Source: an uncultured bacterium (lineage in GTDB: Bacteria > Bacillota > Clostridia > Lachnospirales > Lachnospiraceae). Taken from it: DNA of 64,000 nt. Made by a program: the position numbers and the translations under genes. The stretch is from positions 1-64,000 of the forward strand of contig CAOKFN010000008.1 of NCBI GenBank assembly GCA_948467735.1, given 5' to 3'. Below, piece after piece: positions 1 through 8,205 of this stretch; within the stretch, counting starts at the first letter, position 1; each line of letters begins with the position of its first letter. The notes beneath the pieces are model-generated. The model made no database searches, had not been told where the DNA came from, and saw nothing but the letters and a program-made list of their open reading frames with translations.

Positions 1-48
1 CAGAGCGGGATTCAGGACTTTTTTAACTAAAAAGCTGTCAAAGACAGG

Positions 49-77
49 ATTATAGCATATAAACTTTGAAAATACAA
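49..77 (-). promoter_or_regulatory. Possible leftward promoter
   Basis: On the minus strand TTGTAT and a perfect TATAAT are separated by 17 bp. It would fire leftward out of the window, so its gene is not visible. The call rests only on box match and spacing. Confidence 0.35.
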
Positions 78-246
78 ATGTTTTCGAGGATTTTTCGGAT
101 AAAATTTTTCTGAAACCGCTGCTTCGGCCTCTTTTTAAGCCTTCCCGTCAGCGGCAGATATCCCCTAAGCTCTTTGGCATGGGCGGCAGATGCCTGTACG
201 CACGGCGAATGCCTCTATGCATTTACGGCACGGGCGGCAAATGCCC

Positions 247-498
247 CTATGCCTTTTCCGCATAGAGGCATTTGCTGCTCACGCCGGGAATCATGCCCAG
301 TTTTCCCGACAGCGCGCTAATTACCGCCTGCGGGGCGTCCAAGAAGATGCTGATAATATTCATCTTCTTTTCCCGATACGGAATTCCCATACGGCCGATA
401 ATATAATCGCCGTATTCATGAAGCAGTCCGTTGACCCGGGCCGCTGCCTCCGGTTCCTCCACAATAATGCCTAAAAGAGCCACTCGAGAGTCTGCCAT
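247..498 (-). CDS. Iron-only hydrogenase system regulator, TM1266-like
   Basis: An 83-residue protein of the small TM1266-type family, annotated as a putative regulator of the [FeFe]-hydrogenase system and usually found near hydrogenase maturation genes. The diagnostic stretches are all present: an N-terminal RVALLGIIVE strand, LLHEYGDYIIGRMGIPYR in the middle, and FLDAP followed by ISALSGKLG near the end. Full length for the family. The start is supported by AAAGGA eight bases upstream. The hydrogenase genes themselves are not in view and may lie left of the window. DNA or ligand binding is inferred from the family only. Confidence 0.85.
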   Translation of the reverse strand: MADSRVALLGIIVEEPEAAARVNGLLHEYGDYIIGRMGIPYREKKMNIISIFLDAPQAVISALSGKLGMIPGVSSKCLYAEKA

Positions 499-532
499 AC
501 ACTATGTCCTTTCTATTCCAGTACTGCATCCG

Positions 533-793
533 CCCTCCCAGTACCTGCATTCGGCGAAGAAATATTCCCTCCGCTCCGCTTCTGGAATTTTTCTTCGGGT
601 ACTGTACGGGCGGATGCTGTTTTTCTAGTACCGCATCCGCCCTCCCGGTACCATTACCCGGCGAAGAAATATTCCCTCCGCTCCGCTTCTGGAATTTTTC
701 TTCGGGTACTGTACGGGCGGATGCTGTTTTTCTAGTACCGCATCCGCCCTCCCGTACAGCGCCATTACCCGGCGAAGGAACTTCCCTCCGCTC
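533..793. repeat. Tandem repeat, about 107-bp unit, 2.5 copies
   Basis: Copies begin with CGGCGAAG at 552, 659 and 770; the first two are nearly identical and the third is cut short at the end of the adjacent ABC gene. Each unit holds a hairpin with 10-bp perfect arms GGGCGGATGC and GCATCCGCCC. No coding capacity is evident. The third copy merges directly with the stop codon of the gene on its right. Confidence 0.8.
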
Positions 794-794
794 C

Positions 795-2132
795 CTAAAT
801 ATGTGTGGCTATAATCAGGATACGGTTCTTTTGGCGGCTGCGAATGTATTCCTCCGCCCGTTCGCGAGTCCGGGCGTCCATTCCCGTAAACGGCTCGTCC
901 AGCAAAACACACTCGGAATCCGACTCCATGGCGCGCACCAAGGCGGCTCTGCGCTTCATGCCGCCGCTCAGCTGACGGCAGGGCTTATAGAGAGCGTCTT
1001 TATCCAACAGCTGACACAACGCCTCTTCCGCCCTCCTGCGGTCCCCAATGACCAGCTCCACATTTTTTACAGCGCTGTAATCCTCGCAAAGTCTGTCTTC
1101 CTGAAAGACCATGCCGCATGAGGAAGGCGGCGTAATCCCTCCGCCGTCCGGCTCCGTCAATCCCGCAATCATGCGAAGCAGGGTGGTCTTGCCGCTGCCG
1201 GAAGGACTTGTGAGGTAATAAGTCCGATCCGGTTCGTAAACCGCGCTGAAATTGTCCAGCACCTTTTTTCCGCCGTAGGACTTTGTAACGCCTGAAAGCC
1301 TGACGGAAGCCGGCATATGCCCTCCGCCGGCATTCGCATGTCGGCTGACGTCGGGCAGCTGACGGCGGCAGCCCGGTTCCCACGCAAAGAATTTATCCGC
1401 CAGCAGCATGATCATTTTTTCAAAAATAACGCTTAACAGTATCACCACCGCCGTCCATGCGAACAGCCCCGCCGTGTCCAGATATACTTTGGACAGATAC
1501 ATCTGCTCCCCGATAGAATAATCCGGCGTGCCGATGACCTCCGCCGCCACCCCGGACTTCCAGCACATGCCAAGAGAAACCTTCAGACTGCCGTACAAAA
1601 AAGGCTTTAAAGCAGGACGATAAATATAAAAAAACCGATTCCAAAAGGGCAGGCGGAACACCCTTGCCATATCAAGGAGCTGTGGGTCCGTACTTTTCAA
1701 GCCCTCCAAGGTATTCATATAAATATTGGGCAGCACTACCAGAAAAGAGACTGCCGACGACAAAAAAGAAGGCCCCGCCCATATCAAAAGCATTACCACA
1801 AAAGACGCCACCGGAATCGTTTTGATTAAGTTCATCAAAGGGGACAGCGCCTCCTCAAGCAGCACATGACGGCGGCTCCCCACAGCCAAAAGCACCGCCG
1901 CCCCGAAGCCTGTCATAAAACCCATGCCAATTCTCAGAAGAGAGCTGCCCAGCGTGAAATAAAAGCTTCCTCTGCCCAGCATATCCGTAAGCGTCCGAAA
2001 AGCTTCTATCGGAGTAACTAACAGAATCCGATTGTCAACCAATGCCGCAAGACCGAACCAGACGGCAATCCAACCCGCGAGAATACCACATTTTCTGATA
2101 AATTTTTCCCGATTCATACTTCTTTTCCACAT
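795..2132 (-). CDS. Fused ABC permease-ATPase, NitT/TauT type, C-truncated
   Basis: A membrane permease and its ATPase in one 445-residue chain. Residues 1-245 are an SsuC/TauC-like permease with about six helices and an EAA-type loop near residues 190-212. After a short linker, residues 277-445 form a TauB-like ATPase: Walker A SPSGSGKTT near 309, Q-loop VFQED, signature LSGGMKRR near 390, Walker B VLLDEP. The chain stops at ATHI, directly after the switch histidine, so the usual last 20-30 residues are missing. The stop abuts the 107-bp tandem repeat. It follows the binding lipoprotein gene by two bases and forms an uptake operon with it. The substrate cannot be told. Met6 is an alternative start. 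Confidence 0.8.
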   Translation of the reverse strand: MWKRSMNREKFIRKCGILAGWIAVWFGLAALVDNRILLVTPIEAFRTLTDMLGRGSFYFTLGSSLLRIGMGFMTGFGAAVLLAVGSRRHVLLEEALSPLMNLIKTIPVASFVVMLLIWAGPSFLSSAVSFLVVLPNIYMNTLEGLKSTDPQLLDMARVFRLPFWNRFFYIYRPALKPFLYGSLKVSLGMCWKSGVAAEVIGTPDYSIGEQMYLSKVYLDTAGLFAWTAVVILLSVIFEKMIMLLADKFFAWEPGCRRQLPDVSRHANAGGGHMPASVRLSGVTKSYGGKKVLDNFSAVYEPDRTYYLTSPSGSGKTTLLRMIAGLTEPDGGGITPPSSCGMVFQEDRLCEDYSAVKNVELVIGDRRRAEEALCQLLDKDALYKPCRQLSGGMKRRAALVRAMESDSECVLLDEPFTGMDARTRERAEEYIRSRQKNRILIIATHI

Positions 2133-2134
2133 CT

Positions 2135-3319
2135 CTACGGAAGATAATAGAAATCCTCTCCCGGCACGGCGCCGCCCACCAGTTCCGACTTAAAATCCGC
2201 CAAAACCTTCAAGTATTCCGATAAGGCCTGCTTCATCTCCTGCCCTGTGACACAGGTAATATTACATTCGGGAATAGCTTTCTGCGCAATGGGCTCCTTC
2301 GCCACAATCCCCGCTTTTACCGCCAGCGCCGCGCCTGCGGCCGCGTCCTGATTGATAGACTCCGCACTTTTCCTGTGCTCCTCAAGAAATTCCTTCACCG
2401 CCTCCTCGTGCTGCTGCAGGAATTCTTTCCGCACTACGGTAACTCCCGTCACCATGCCGCTTCCGTCTCCTTGAACCTTCACCCATTCCTCATTCATGTC
2501 CAGCACTGCCCACAGCGCCTCGTTCTGCATACAAGCCGCGGTCACAAAGGGCTGCGGCAGCAGCCCCACAGCGGAAGGATTTTCCGCCAGTACCGCCGCC
2601 ACTTCCGCCGCCTCCGACTTGAACTCCAGCGTATAATCCGACTCCGCCAGCCCGTTCTTTTGTAATACATATTTTAAAGAAGCCTCCGGCGTGGTGCCCT
2701 TCCCCGTGAGATATATGGTTTTCCCCTTCAAATCCGTCACGCTCGCTATTTCGGCGGTTCCCGTGACAAAATATAATACTCCCAAAGTATTGATATCCAC
2801 CGCCGTCACGCCGCCGTCGGTCTTCTGATACAAGACCGCCGCCACATTTGCCGGAACCAGCGCTATATCAAGGTCGCCTTTCACCATCAGAGGCAGCAGC
2901 TCATCCGCCCCCGTAGCCATCTGAAATTCATAGTCGGAAGCGGTTTCCCCCTTGGCCGCCCTCTCCATCAAAAACAAAATTCCCATGGAGGTAGGCCCTT
3001 TCAGGGAACCGACACGGATATTGAACCCATCCTCAGAATGCTTGTCTTGTCCGGAATTCCCGTCTTCCGCGGAATTTCCCTCTTCCCCGGAGTTTCCCCC
3101 CTGCATAGAATTTCCTTCCTGCATGGAAGTTCCCTCCTGCGCGGAAGGCTCGCCTTCCATCTTCCCGCACCCGCCAAAAAACAGGGCGCATAATAAAATC
3201 ATGCACACGCCCAGCCGAATGCCCCGGCCTTTCCGTTTTTTTTCGCCTCTCTGCTCATTTTCTTTTCTCGCCGCCTCTTCTGCTGCCGTTTTCACTGTCA
3301 TTTTTACTGCCGTTTTCAT
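2135..3319 (-). CDS. ABC substrate-binding lipoprotein, NMT1/TauA type
   Basis: Periplasmic-type binding protein for the adjacent permease-ATPase fusion. A basic N-terminus is followed by a hydrophobic segment ending in LFFGGC, a lipobox, so it should be a membrane-anchored lipoprotein. The mature part begins with a low-complexity stretch of hexapeptides (about residues 56-91) built from an 18-bp DNA repeat. The fold then follows the NMT1/SsuA pattern: RVGSLKGPTSMGI, a DIALVPANVAAVLY segment, and a C-terminal helical region. Family members bind thiamine precursors, sulfonates, nitrate or similar ligands; nothing here decides which. An AAAGGCGGAAG stretch precedes the start. Confidence 0.85.
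   Translation of the reverse strand: MKTAVKMTVKTAAEEAARKENEQRGEKKRKGRGIRLGVCMILLCALFFGGCGKMEGEPSAQEGTSMQEGNSMQGGNSGEEGNSAEDGNSGQDKHSEDGFNIRVGSLKGPTSMGILFLMERAAKGETASDYEFQMATGADELLPLMVKGDLDIALVPANVAAVLYQKTDGGVTAVDINTLGVLYFVTGTAEIASVTDLKGKTIYLTGKGTTPEASLKYVLQKNGLAESDYTLEFKSEAAEVAAVLAENPSAVGLLPQPFVTAACMQNEALWAVLDMNEEWVKVQGDGSGMVTGVTVVRKEFLQQHEEAVKEFLEEHRKSAESINQDAAAGAALAVKAGIVAKEPIAQKAIPECNITCVTGQEMKQALSEYLKVLADFKSELVGGAVPGEDFYYLP
3047..3153 (-). repeat. 18-bp tandem repeat, six units, inside lipoprotein gene
   Basis: Equivalent GGAA-type cores sit at 3053, 3071, 3089, 3107, 3125 and 3143, exactly 18 bp apart. On the coding strand each unit gives a hexapeptide of the form x-x-Ser-x-x-x (GTSMQE, GNSMQG, GNSGEE and so on). 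The unit belongs to the same family as the repeats at 17.1, 22.75, 43.8, 48.7 and 56.0 kb. Confidence 0.9.
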
Positions 3320-3402
3320 CTCTGCTTCCGCCTTTCCCTTATTTCCGCGCCCTTGACGCCCGATGAACGCCTATCCCGTTCGATATGCCGTCTGCATAAT
3401 GC

Positions 3403-3540
3403 GGACTCCATATGAGCCGTTCGATGTCCGCCCCCGGCGCCAGCCATATGCTCCGTTCTATGCCTGCCCTCCGCTGCCAGCCATATGCTCCGCTCTATGT
3501 CCGCCCCTAGTGCCAGCCATATGCTCCGCCTTATATCATT
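3403..3540. repeat. 36-bp tandem repeat, three to four degenerate units
   Basis: GCCAGCCATATGCTCCG recurs at 3439, 3476 and 3512, spaced 37 and 36 bp, with a weaker copy near 3405. It lies upstream of the lipoprotein operon, and I see no supported gene in it. Confidence 0.8.
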
Positions 3541-4031
3541 TGATACATACCGGTTTTACGACTGCGGCATCCATCCGCGCCGACGCTGTGTGAATAGAAT
3601 GACTTACAAATCGGGCACAAAAATAAGCCCTTACCGCTCAGAACGAATCTTTGCAAGTCAGAATCATAGTGTCCGATTCCGGTCAGCATAACGCTTACCA
3701 GTCTCGTAGAACGCGCCGTTTTTCAGATGCCTGACAGCTTTGAAAAACAACGCGTTTATATAACCGTGGTACAAAGAAATTATACCATGCTTTTACCTGT
3801 TTTGTACATAAAATTTTACATGCGGAGCAAAACCAAGAGCGCGAAACCATAAGAGGCCTGAAAAAAGGCAAAGAAACGAGGCAAAATGCCGCCGTTGCTC
3901 CACCCTTTACGAAACTTCCTTTTCAGAAAAGTGTTCTTACTGTTTAACATTTAGAGTAAAATGCAATATTCTTACATTTGCTGCGGAATTTGCGGTGATA
4001 TAGCAATTCTTCAAATTGGGAAGTTGTATTT
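3541..4031. other. Gene-free stretch with hairpin
   Basis: No supported coding sequence. It contains an imperfect hairpin at 3710-3757 (16-bp arms, two mismatches) and the possible leftward promoter at 3779-3808. The rest shows no recognisable element. Confidence 0.5.
3779..3808 (-). promoter_or_regulatory. Possible promoter of the lipoprotein-ABC operon
   Basis: On the minus strand TGTACA and TATAAT are 18 bp apart, and the -10 is preceded by TGG (extended -10 type). Transcription would run through the 36-bp repeats as a leader of about 450 nt before the lipoprotein start. Confidence 0.4.
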
Positions 4032-4214
4032 CTATTTTTCGATCTTCATTCTCATTCCGCCGCCATTGTATCCAAATGGTACTTCTTCAAATCCGCAGCT
4101 TTCATAAAATTTCTCCATGCCCTTAATTGAGATCAAGTTAATAGTACTATATTCCCCAGCCATGGTTTCGCTTTTTACATCGTTTATTATTGAATTTACA
4201 AGTTTCTTCCTAAT
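4032..4214 (-). pseudogene. C-terminal remnant of a GNAT acetyltransferase
   Basis: Sixty open codons on the minus strand read like the end of a GNAT N-acetyltransferase: KKLVNSIIND (acetyl-CoA loop helix), TINLIS strand, GMEKFYESCGFEEVPFGYN and a basic end. The reading breaks at a stop at 4215-4217, where the preceding residues (RNELGR) continue in another frame. No N-terminal half is found upstream, where the next gene runs in the opposite direction. It is therefore a decayed fragment with no start codon. Confidence 0.7.
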
Positions 4215-4285
4215 TCATTTCGTATTTATGCGGTTTTGCAGAAAGCAGGCAGAAAAAAATGGGGGAACTCAAAATTTTGTCCATA

Positions 4286-4314
4286 TTGACTTTTGGATCC
4301 CCCGGTGATAAAAT
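4286..4314 (+). promoter_or_regulatory. Promoter of the DUF4303-like gene
   Basis: TTGACT and TAAAAT are separated by 17 bp, giving a predicted start about 40 bases before the gene at 4361. Confidence 0.6.
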
Positions 4315-4360
4315 CTGAAAATAAAAAGCAGAGGAAAGAATCTTACGGATAGGACTGACA

Positions 4361-4972
4361 ATGAAAAAAATACTAATTACAGGCATGTCAGACTTTGCAG
4401 ACAGCAAAGCCGCAGAATTTCATCGAAAAAAATATGATGAAGAACTTGTGGAAGCTTTTGTAAAAGCCGCCGGCGATGCGTTTTCCTCCCTAAAGGAAAC
4501 TCATGGGGAGCATTTTTATTACTACGCGTTTATCTTTGACGAGGGACTGCACCCATACATTTCCGCATGGTCTTACGAAGCGTTGGAAAAATCATTTGAA
4601 GACAACAAATTAACTGCCGAAGAAAAAAGCTGGTGGAAATGGGATTATTCCGATTCCCCTTATGCGGTTTACGGATATGATGAATTCTTTAAAGAAGCAG
4701 GCGAACTGCTTGATAAAAGGGCGGAAAACTTATCAATGGACGACCTGTATGACGTCGAATGGGATATTCGGGTTCATTCCATGGAGGAAGCGATGAAAAG
4801 GCTTGACCAATCGGGATTGTTCGGAGTGGGAAAAGACCGTGAAAATGTGGTCATTAACGTAGAATCTGCGCCGCCCGACGGTTTGGAATATAAAAGAGCA
4901 ATGCGGTTAAACGCGGCTTCTCCCTTATTGTCAGAATACATAGAATGCTGTGAAGAAGAGGATGATGATTAA
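4361..4972 (+). CDS. DUF4303-like protein
   Basis: A 203-residue soluble acidic protein. The N-terminal half has HFYYYAFIFDEGLHPYIS, then a Trp-rich KSWWKWDYSDSPYAVYGYDEFF segment and a long helical region, a pattern resembling DUF4303. That family is often found singly or among immunity-like proteins of polymorphic toxin loci, and its biochemical role is unknown. An AGGA six bases upstream and a good promoter at 4286 support the start. It is one of few forward genes here and has no toxin gene beside it. The family call is by eye and tentative. Confidence 0.65.
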   Translation: MKKILITGMSDFADSKAAEFHRKKYDEELVEAFVKAAGDAFSSLKETHGEHFYYYAFIFDEGLHPYISAWSYEALEKSFEDNKLTAEEKSWWKWDYSDSPYAVYGYDEFFKEAGELLDKRAENLSMDDLYDVEWDIRVHSMEEAMKRLDQSGLFGVGKDRENVVINVESAPPDGLEYKRAMRLNAASPLLSEYIECCEEEDDD

Positions 4973-5037
4973 CATTTTAAATCAGCCTTCCGTGACAAAA
5001 CGCCCCACGTTAAGAGGACGCACAGATAGGAAGCAAT

Positions 5038-5072
5038 GCGGAAGATTCGCTGAAATTCCGGCAATCTTCCGC
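5038..5072. other. Hairpin between convergent genes
   Basis: Ten-bp perfect arms GCGGAAGATT and AATCTTCCGC with a 15-base loop. There is no T-run on either side, so it is a weak terminator at best, between the DUF4303-like and FlxA-like genes. Confidence 0.45.
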
Positions 5073-5164
5073 AAAATCTTCAAAGAGCCGAGAAATGTTC
5101 GCCCCTTTATCGTTAAATGATCGGCTTAGCAGACAGCCTTGACATTCAATCCGGCCGTTTTAAC

Positions 5165-5989
5165 TCAAAGCCGCAAATCTATCGGCGTATACCTTATCCG
5201 CATACCCGCCTCTGCCATAGCGCCTTCCGCGTCCTCGGATGCGTTGTTCTCCTTGAATCCATCTTTTTCGGATGCCCCTTTGGCCTTCCGATGATGTTCC
5301 GACGATACCGGAGCGGAATTATCCTCAGATCGCTCTTCCTCAGTTTTTGACAAGGAATCCGAACCTTTTCTATCTCTGCCGCCGCTCCCTGCCGCATCCT
5401 CTTGGGCGCTTTCCTGCAGATTCTTATTCGCCTCCGCCAAAGTCCCCGCCTGTGCTCTGCCTGCAGCAGCCGCCTTATTTTCCGCCTCTGCCAGCTCCGC
5501 TTCCTTTGCGGCCGTATTTCCTCCCGTGCTCCCGTCCTGTTTGATCTCTGCTTTCAAAACCCCGGCCCGGCCTTCCAAATGCGCTTTCACGCATCCCTGA
5601 ACCTTTGCCTGCTCCATGGATGCGTCTGCGGAAATAAGCGCTTGAATCCCGGCCCTCGACATTTCTTTCCCGCCCCTGCCGGACTGTTCCTGCCTGCTTT
5701 CCTTCCGCGCATCTTCCTTGGAGCTCTCCTTCTTCTGCGCCGCCTCTCTGCGCACCTCCATCTGATGCTGCCTCAGCTGCTGGTTTAAGCTGGCAATCTC
5801 CTGCTGGATTTCCTGCTTTTTCTTCATTTTCTCTTCCGGCGGCAGCTCCTGATTGGACGCAGTCTCCTTCAGCCGTTTCTGAGCATTGGCAATTTGATTT
5901 TGAAGGTTCCTGCTATAAGCATCCGATCCCTGTGCCATTCCCAATGCCGATGTCTGTAAACCTGTTTTGTTGATATTGCCCACTGTCAT
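5165..5989 (-). CDS. FlxA-like coiled-coil protein with disordered tail
   Basis: I chose the start at 5989 because AGGAG lies nine bases before it; an in-frame Met 27 codons upstream has no such site. The protein is about 275 residues. The first 90 match the FlxA-like pattern seen in many clostridia: a helical NLQNQIANAQKRLKE segment, PPEEKMKKKQEIQQEI and LNQQLRQHQMEVRR, predicting a short coiled coil. The remaining 180 residues are Ala-, Glu-, Lys- and Ser-rich, repetitive in composition and probably disordered. No signal peptide is present. FlxA-like proteins have no settled function, and no flagellar gene is nearby. Confidence 0.65.
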   Translation of the reverse strand: MTVGNINKTGLQTSALGMAQGSDAYSRNLQNQIANAQKRLKETASNQELPPEEKMKKKQEIQQEIASLNQQLRQHQMEVRREAAQKKESSKEDARKESRQEQSGRGGKEMSRAGIQALISADASMEQAKVQGCVKAHLEGRAGVLKAEIKQDGSTGGNTAAKEAELAEAENKAAAAGRAQAGTLAEANKNLQESAQEDAAGSGGRDRKGSDSLSKTEEERSEDNSAPVSSEHHRKAKGASEKDGFKENNASEDAEGAMAEAGMRIRYTPIDLRL

Positions 5990-6163
5990 ATTGTACCACT
6001 CTCCTATTCCGATTTTGTTATACGCCGTCCGAACCGCTTCTGCTTTCAATTCATCTTTGCAGTAATGCATTGTTCGAGGTTACACTTAATATTTCGGCCT
6101 GAAAATAACAAGAATGGATACAAATGTTGCGAAGCCGCCTTTTTCTGTTGTAAAGCGGCAGCG

Positions 6164-6240
6164 TTAATAACGGTTTATCTTGGAATCAGGATGGTCAGAA
6201 CAAAGTTCGCTTTGAGCATTTTTCCCATGTTGATATTATG
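6164..6240 (+). repeat. Inverted duplicate, short copy
   Basis: This 77-bp stretch is almost identical to the reverse complement of 6781-6887, but lacks 30 bp that in the other copy lie between two GGTCAGAA direct repeats. On the plus strand it reads open as SWNQDGQNKVRFEHFSHVDI and continues to a stop near 6287. The two copies flank the TfoX-like gene in opposite orientation. Confidence 0.85.
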
Positions 6241-6284
6241 TTTTTCCGCACGTCCGCCAATAATCCGCTTCCGGTCTCCGCCTT

Positions 6285-6611
6285 TTAAGAAATCTCTTTC
6301 TTTTTCGGCTTCGGCGCAGGAAGCTCCCTGCAGGTCTCCCGGACAAATTCCACTAAGAAATTTTTATTGTCCAAATCTTCCATCAAAAAATATGGTTTTG
6401 CGCCTTCATATGGGGAAGCCGTTTTTAAATCAGGACGTAATCGCTTACCATTTTCCGTAATTTTGACAAACAGCTGATTATCACAGATAAGCCCAAAAAT
6501 TTTTCCGTCGCAGTATATTCCATACTCGCCAAACATTTTGCGGTATGTAATCACGCCCGCCTCTTCTAATTGATCCGCGGCATATTGAACAAATTCCAAT
6601 TTTGACGCCAT
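6285..6611 (-). CDS. TfoX/Sxy N-terminal domain protein
   Basis: A 108-residue protein made of a TfoX/Sxy N-terminal domain: MASKLEFVQYAADQL, ITYRKMFGEYGIYCDGKIFG, a DNQLFVKIT strand, ASPYEGAKPYFLMEDLD and a final helix, ending in a lysine-rich tail. In enterobacteria TfoX regulates competence, but stand-alone versions in clostridia are widespread, of unknown role, and lack the C-terminal TfoX domain. The start is preceded by GAAAGGAAGGG. It sits between two inverted copies of a 77- to 107-bp sequence, so it lies on a segment that could invert. Confidence 0.8.
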   Translation of the reverse strand: MASKLEFVQYAADQLEEAGVITYRKMFGEYGIYCDGKIFGLICDNQLFVKITENGKRLRPDLKTASPYEGAKPYFLMEDLDNKNFLVEFVRETCRELPAPKPKKKEIS

Positions 6612-6642
6612 TGCACAGCCCTTCCTTTCGAGAGTTTTTATT

Positions 6643-6894
6643 TCACTCCTCCATCAGTTTATAAATTTCCATTATGAAAATACGCCCAAGAAAAACTCTT
6701 TTATAACTAAAATTCTCCTGAACAGCCTTCCCGCATAAAGAGAGCTGTGTATTAATAACCTGCTCCCTGTTAATATACCACATAATATCAACATGGGAAA
6801 AATGCTCAAAGCGAACTTGGTTCTGACCTGCAAAGGCATTATTAATATGATTCTGACCATCCTGATTCCAAGATAAGCCGTTATTAAGCATCAC
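6643..6894 (-). CDS. Unrecognised 83-residue ORF, probably a fragment
   Basis: The reading contains SWNQDGQNHINNAFAG, then VRFEHFSHVDIMWYINREQV and a hydrophobic end. I do not recognise it. The first 36 residues come from the inverted duplicate, and the same frame is open in the short copy across a 30-bp in-frame indel, which suggests the piece was once coding. There is no ribosome binding site before the first Met codons. A duplicated gene fragment is more likely than an intact gene. Confidence 0.35.
   Translation of the reverse strand: MMLNNGLSWNQDGQNHINNAFAGQNQVRFEHFSHVDIMWYINREQVINTQLSLCGKAVQENFSYKRVFLGRIFIMEIYKLMEE
6781..6887 (-). repeat. Inverted duplicate, long copy
   Basis: Reverse-complement partner of 6164-6240, with an extra 30 bp between GGTCAGAA direct repeats. 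The short copy probably arose by deletion between these repeats. Confidence 0.85.
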
Positions 6895-6920
6895 AAACGT
6901 AACAAATAGAATTGCCCCAT

Positions 6921-7118
6921 CTAGTATAAATGATTGAATCTCTTCAACTTTTTCCGGCTCTGAACATTTAATTCAATCCGTGTAAACGGATCTCTGCCCT
7001 GACCTTTCCATACTCCTCTGCCGCCGATGCCGGAAATTCCATAATCGTAAGCGGCGACAGGATTAAAAAAGCCCGTAAACGCTTTGTTTACAAGCTTTGC
7101 AGCTGCCTCTCCTGCCAT
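6921..7118 (-). CDS. Unrecognised small ORF, 65 residues
   Basis: It begins MAGEAAAKLVNKAFTGFF and holds a glycine-rich GISGIGGRGVWKGQGR stretch with a basic end. AGGA eight bases upstream suits translation, and it starts 11 bases after the stop of the ParB-like gene, so it could be the last gene of that unit. I know no family for it; a decayed C-terminal fragment is equally possible. Confidence 0.35.
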   Translation of the reverse strand: MAGEAAAKLVNKAFTGFFNPVAAYDYGISGIGGRGVWKGQGRDPFTRIELNVQSRKKLKRFNHLY

Positions 7119-7128
7119 GGTGGCATTC

Positions 7129-7704
7129 CTACTCCGGACTTTCGTTTTCCGATGTGAGAACGTTTTCTTTATACAAGAACAAATTACCGGCTTCATTTTC
7201 AAAAAACAACACTGTCAAGTCTTCCGACGCCCCATATAAAAATAAATCCGGAACCAAGTTTTGCAGCTGCACACGCTCCTCGTGAGAAGTTTGGGTAAGC
7301 AGGTCATAGCTTCTATCGCATCGTTCCATCCACAACTTTTGATAGGCGTTTTTACTTAGGATACGGTTTCCCAACTGCTTAACATGAGATAATTTGAACC
7401 TTTTGCACCAATCAATGTCCGCTTTATATTGCATTTGCCCGATTCGATTCGTAACCACGTCCTCATTATCATAGAATACGGGCAAAATCAAAATACCATT
7501 TTTATAGGCAGCGTATGCCCTCGTATGACCATCTATGAGCGTCAAGGCTCCATTTCCGAAATCATGCACTGGCAAGGGTTGAAACTCATCCATGTTCTGT
7601 GGGTTAAACCATTCTGTTACAGATTTGATTTTCTCAGCGCTAAGATATATTTGACTAAGCCCAAGCTGGTCAACGCTCATTAATTTTATTCCGCGAAATT
7701 CCAT
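7129..7704 (-). CDS. ParB-like N-terminal domain protein
   Basis: About 191 residues. The N-terminal half reads as a ParB/Srx-type domain: SVDQLGLSQIYLSAEKI, a PLPVHDF strand, then LTLIDGHTRAYAAYKNG, equivalent to the DGHHR-type signature of ParB nuclease-like domains, followed by LPVFYDNED. The C-terminal half (about residues 95-190) is helical, and I do not recognise it. A start seven codons inside the longest frame is chosen because GGAG precedes it by nine bases. No parA or parS is nearby, so chromosome partitioning is unlikely; stand-alone proteins of this kind are uncharacterised. Confidence 0.55.
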   Translation of the reverse strand: MEFRGIKLMSVDQLGLSQIYLSAEKIKSVTEWFNPQNMDEFQPLPVHDFGNGALTLIDGHTRAYAAYKNGILILPVFYDNEDVVTNRIGQMQYKADIDWCKRFKLSHVKQLGNRILSKNAYQKLWMERCDRSYDLLTQTSHEERVQLQNLVPDLFLYGASEDLTVLFFENEAGNLFLYKENVLTSENESPE

Positions 7705-7725
7705 TTTTCTACGCTCCAATTGCAT

Positions 7726-8065
7726 TCAGCCACTTCCGCGCAGGCTTCACCCCATGCATTGTTTTTGAATGCGTTGTACCACTTCTGCCCGGTAAGCATT
7801 TTATCGTGTAGTCTCACGCATAGAATACACATTGCAGACAAATTTGTCAAGAATCCCTTGAAAAACATGGGGTACAATACAAAATCGGCCCTGCATCTCC
7901 CGGCAGAAACCATGAAACTGATTGACTGCTATGTGAGCGGGTTTAATGCCATCGGCAGCCGCTATGGAATGCCTGCGTACATGCTGGGGTTTTCCGGTAT
8001 GCAGCGCAATCCCGCAAACACTGATGTTTACGGGATTTCAGGTGTCAGCTCTTTGACACTTTTAC
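7726..8065. other. Gene-free stretch before tRNA-Asn
   Basis: Nothing firm is seen. A plus-strand frame reads LPAETMKLIDCYVSGFNAIG near 7898-7957 but runs on across the tRNA and has no start signal. A small GTGTCA/TGACAC hairpin at about 8042-8059 lies just downstream of the tRNA. Confidence 0.4.
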
Positions 8066-8137
8066 CTCCCCGAGTAGGGCTCGAACCTACAACAACTCGG
8101 TTAACAGCCGAGTGCTCTACCATTGAGCTATCGAGGA
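8066..8137 (-). tRNA. tRNA-Asn (GTT)
   Basis: A 72-nt cloverleaf on the minus strand: 7-bp acceptor stem TCCTCGA/TCGGGGA, discriminator G, anticodon loop CTGTTAA giving GTT, and T-arm loop TTCGAGC. No CCA is encoded. It sits alone with no integrase or attachment-site duplication beside it. Confidence 0.97.
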
Positions 8138-8205
8138 CTATTTTTAATCATCTTTTGTATCAGCCTTTCCCAGCCATCCTTAAAATCCCACCCTGTTATG
8201 TGAAT

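Noticed and set aside
8066..8137. tRNA-Asn as an integration site of a mobile island
   Set aside because: No integrase, no duplicated tRNA end and no change in gene type on either side.
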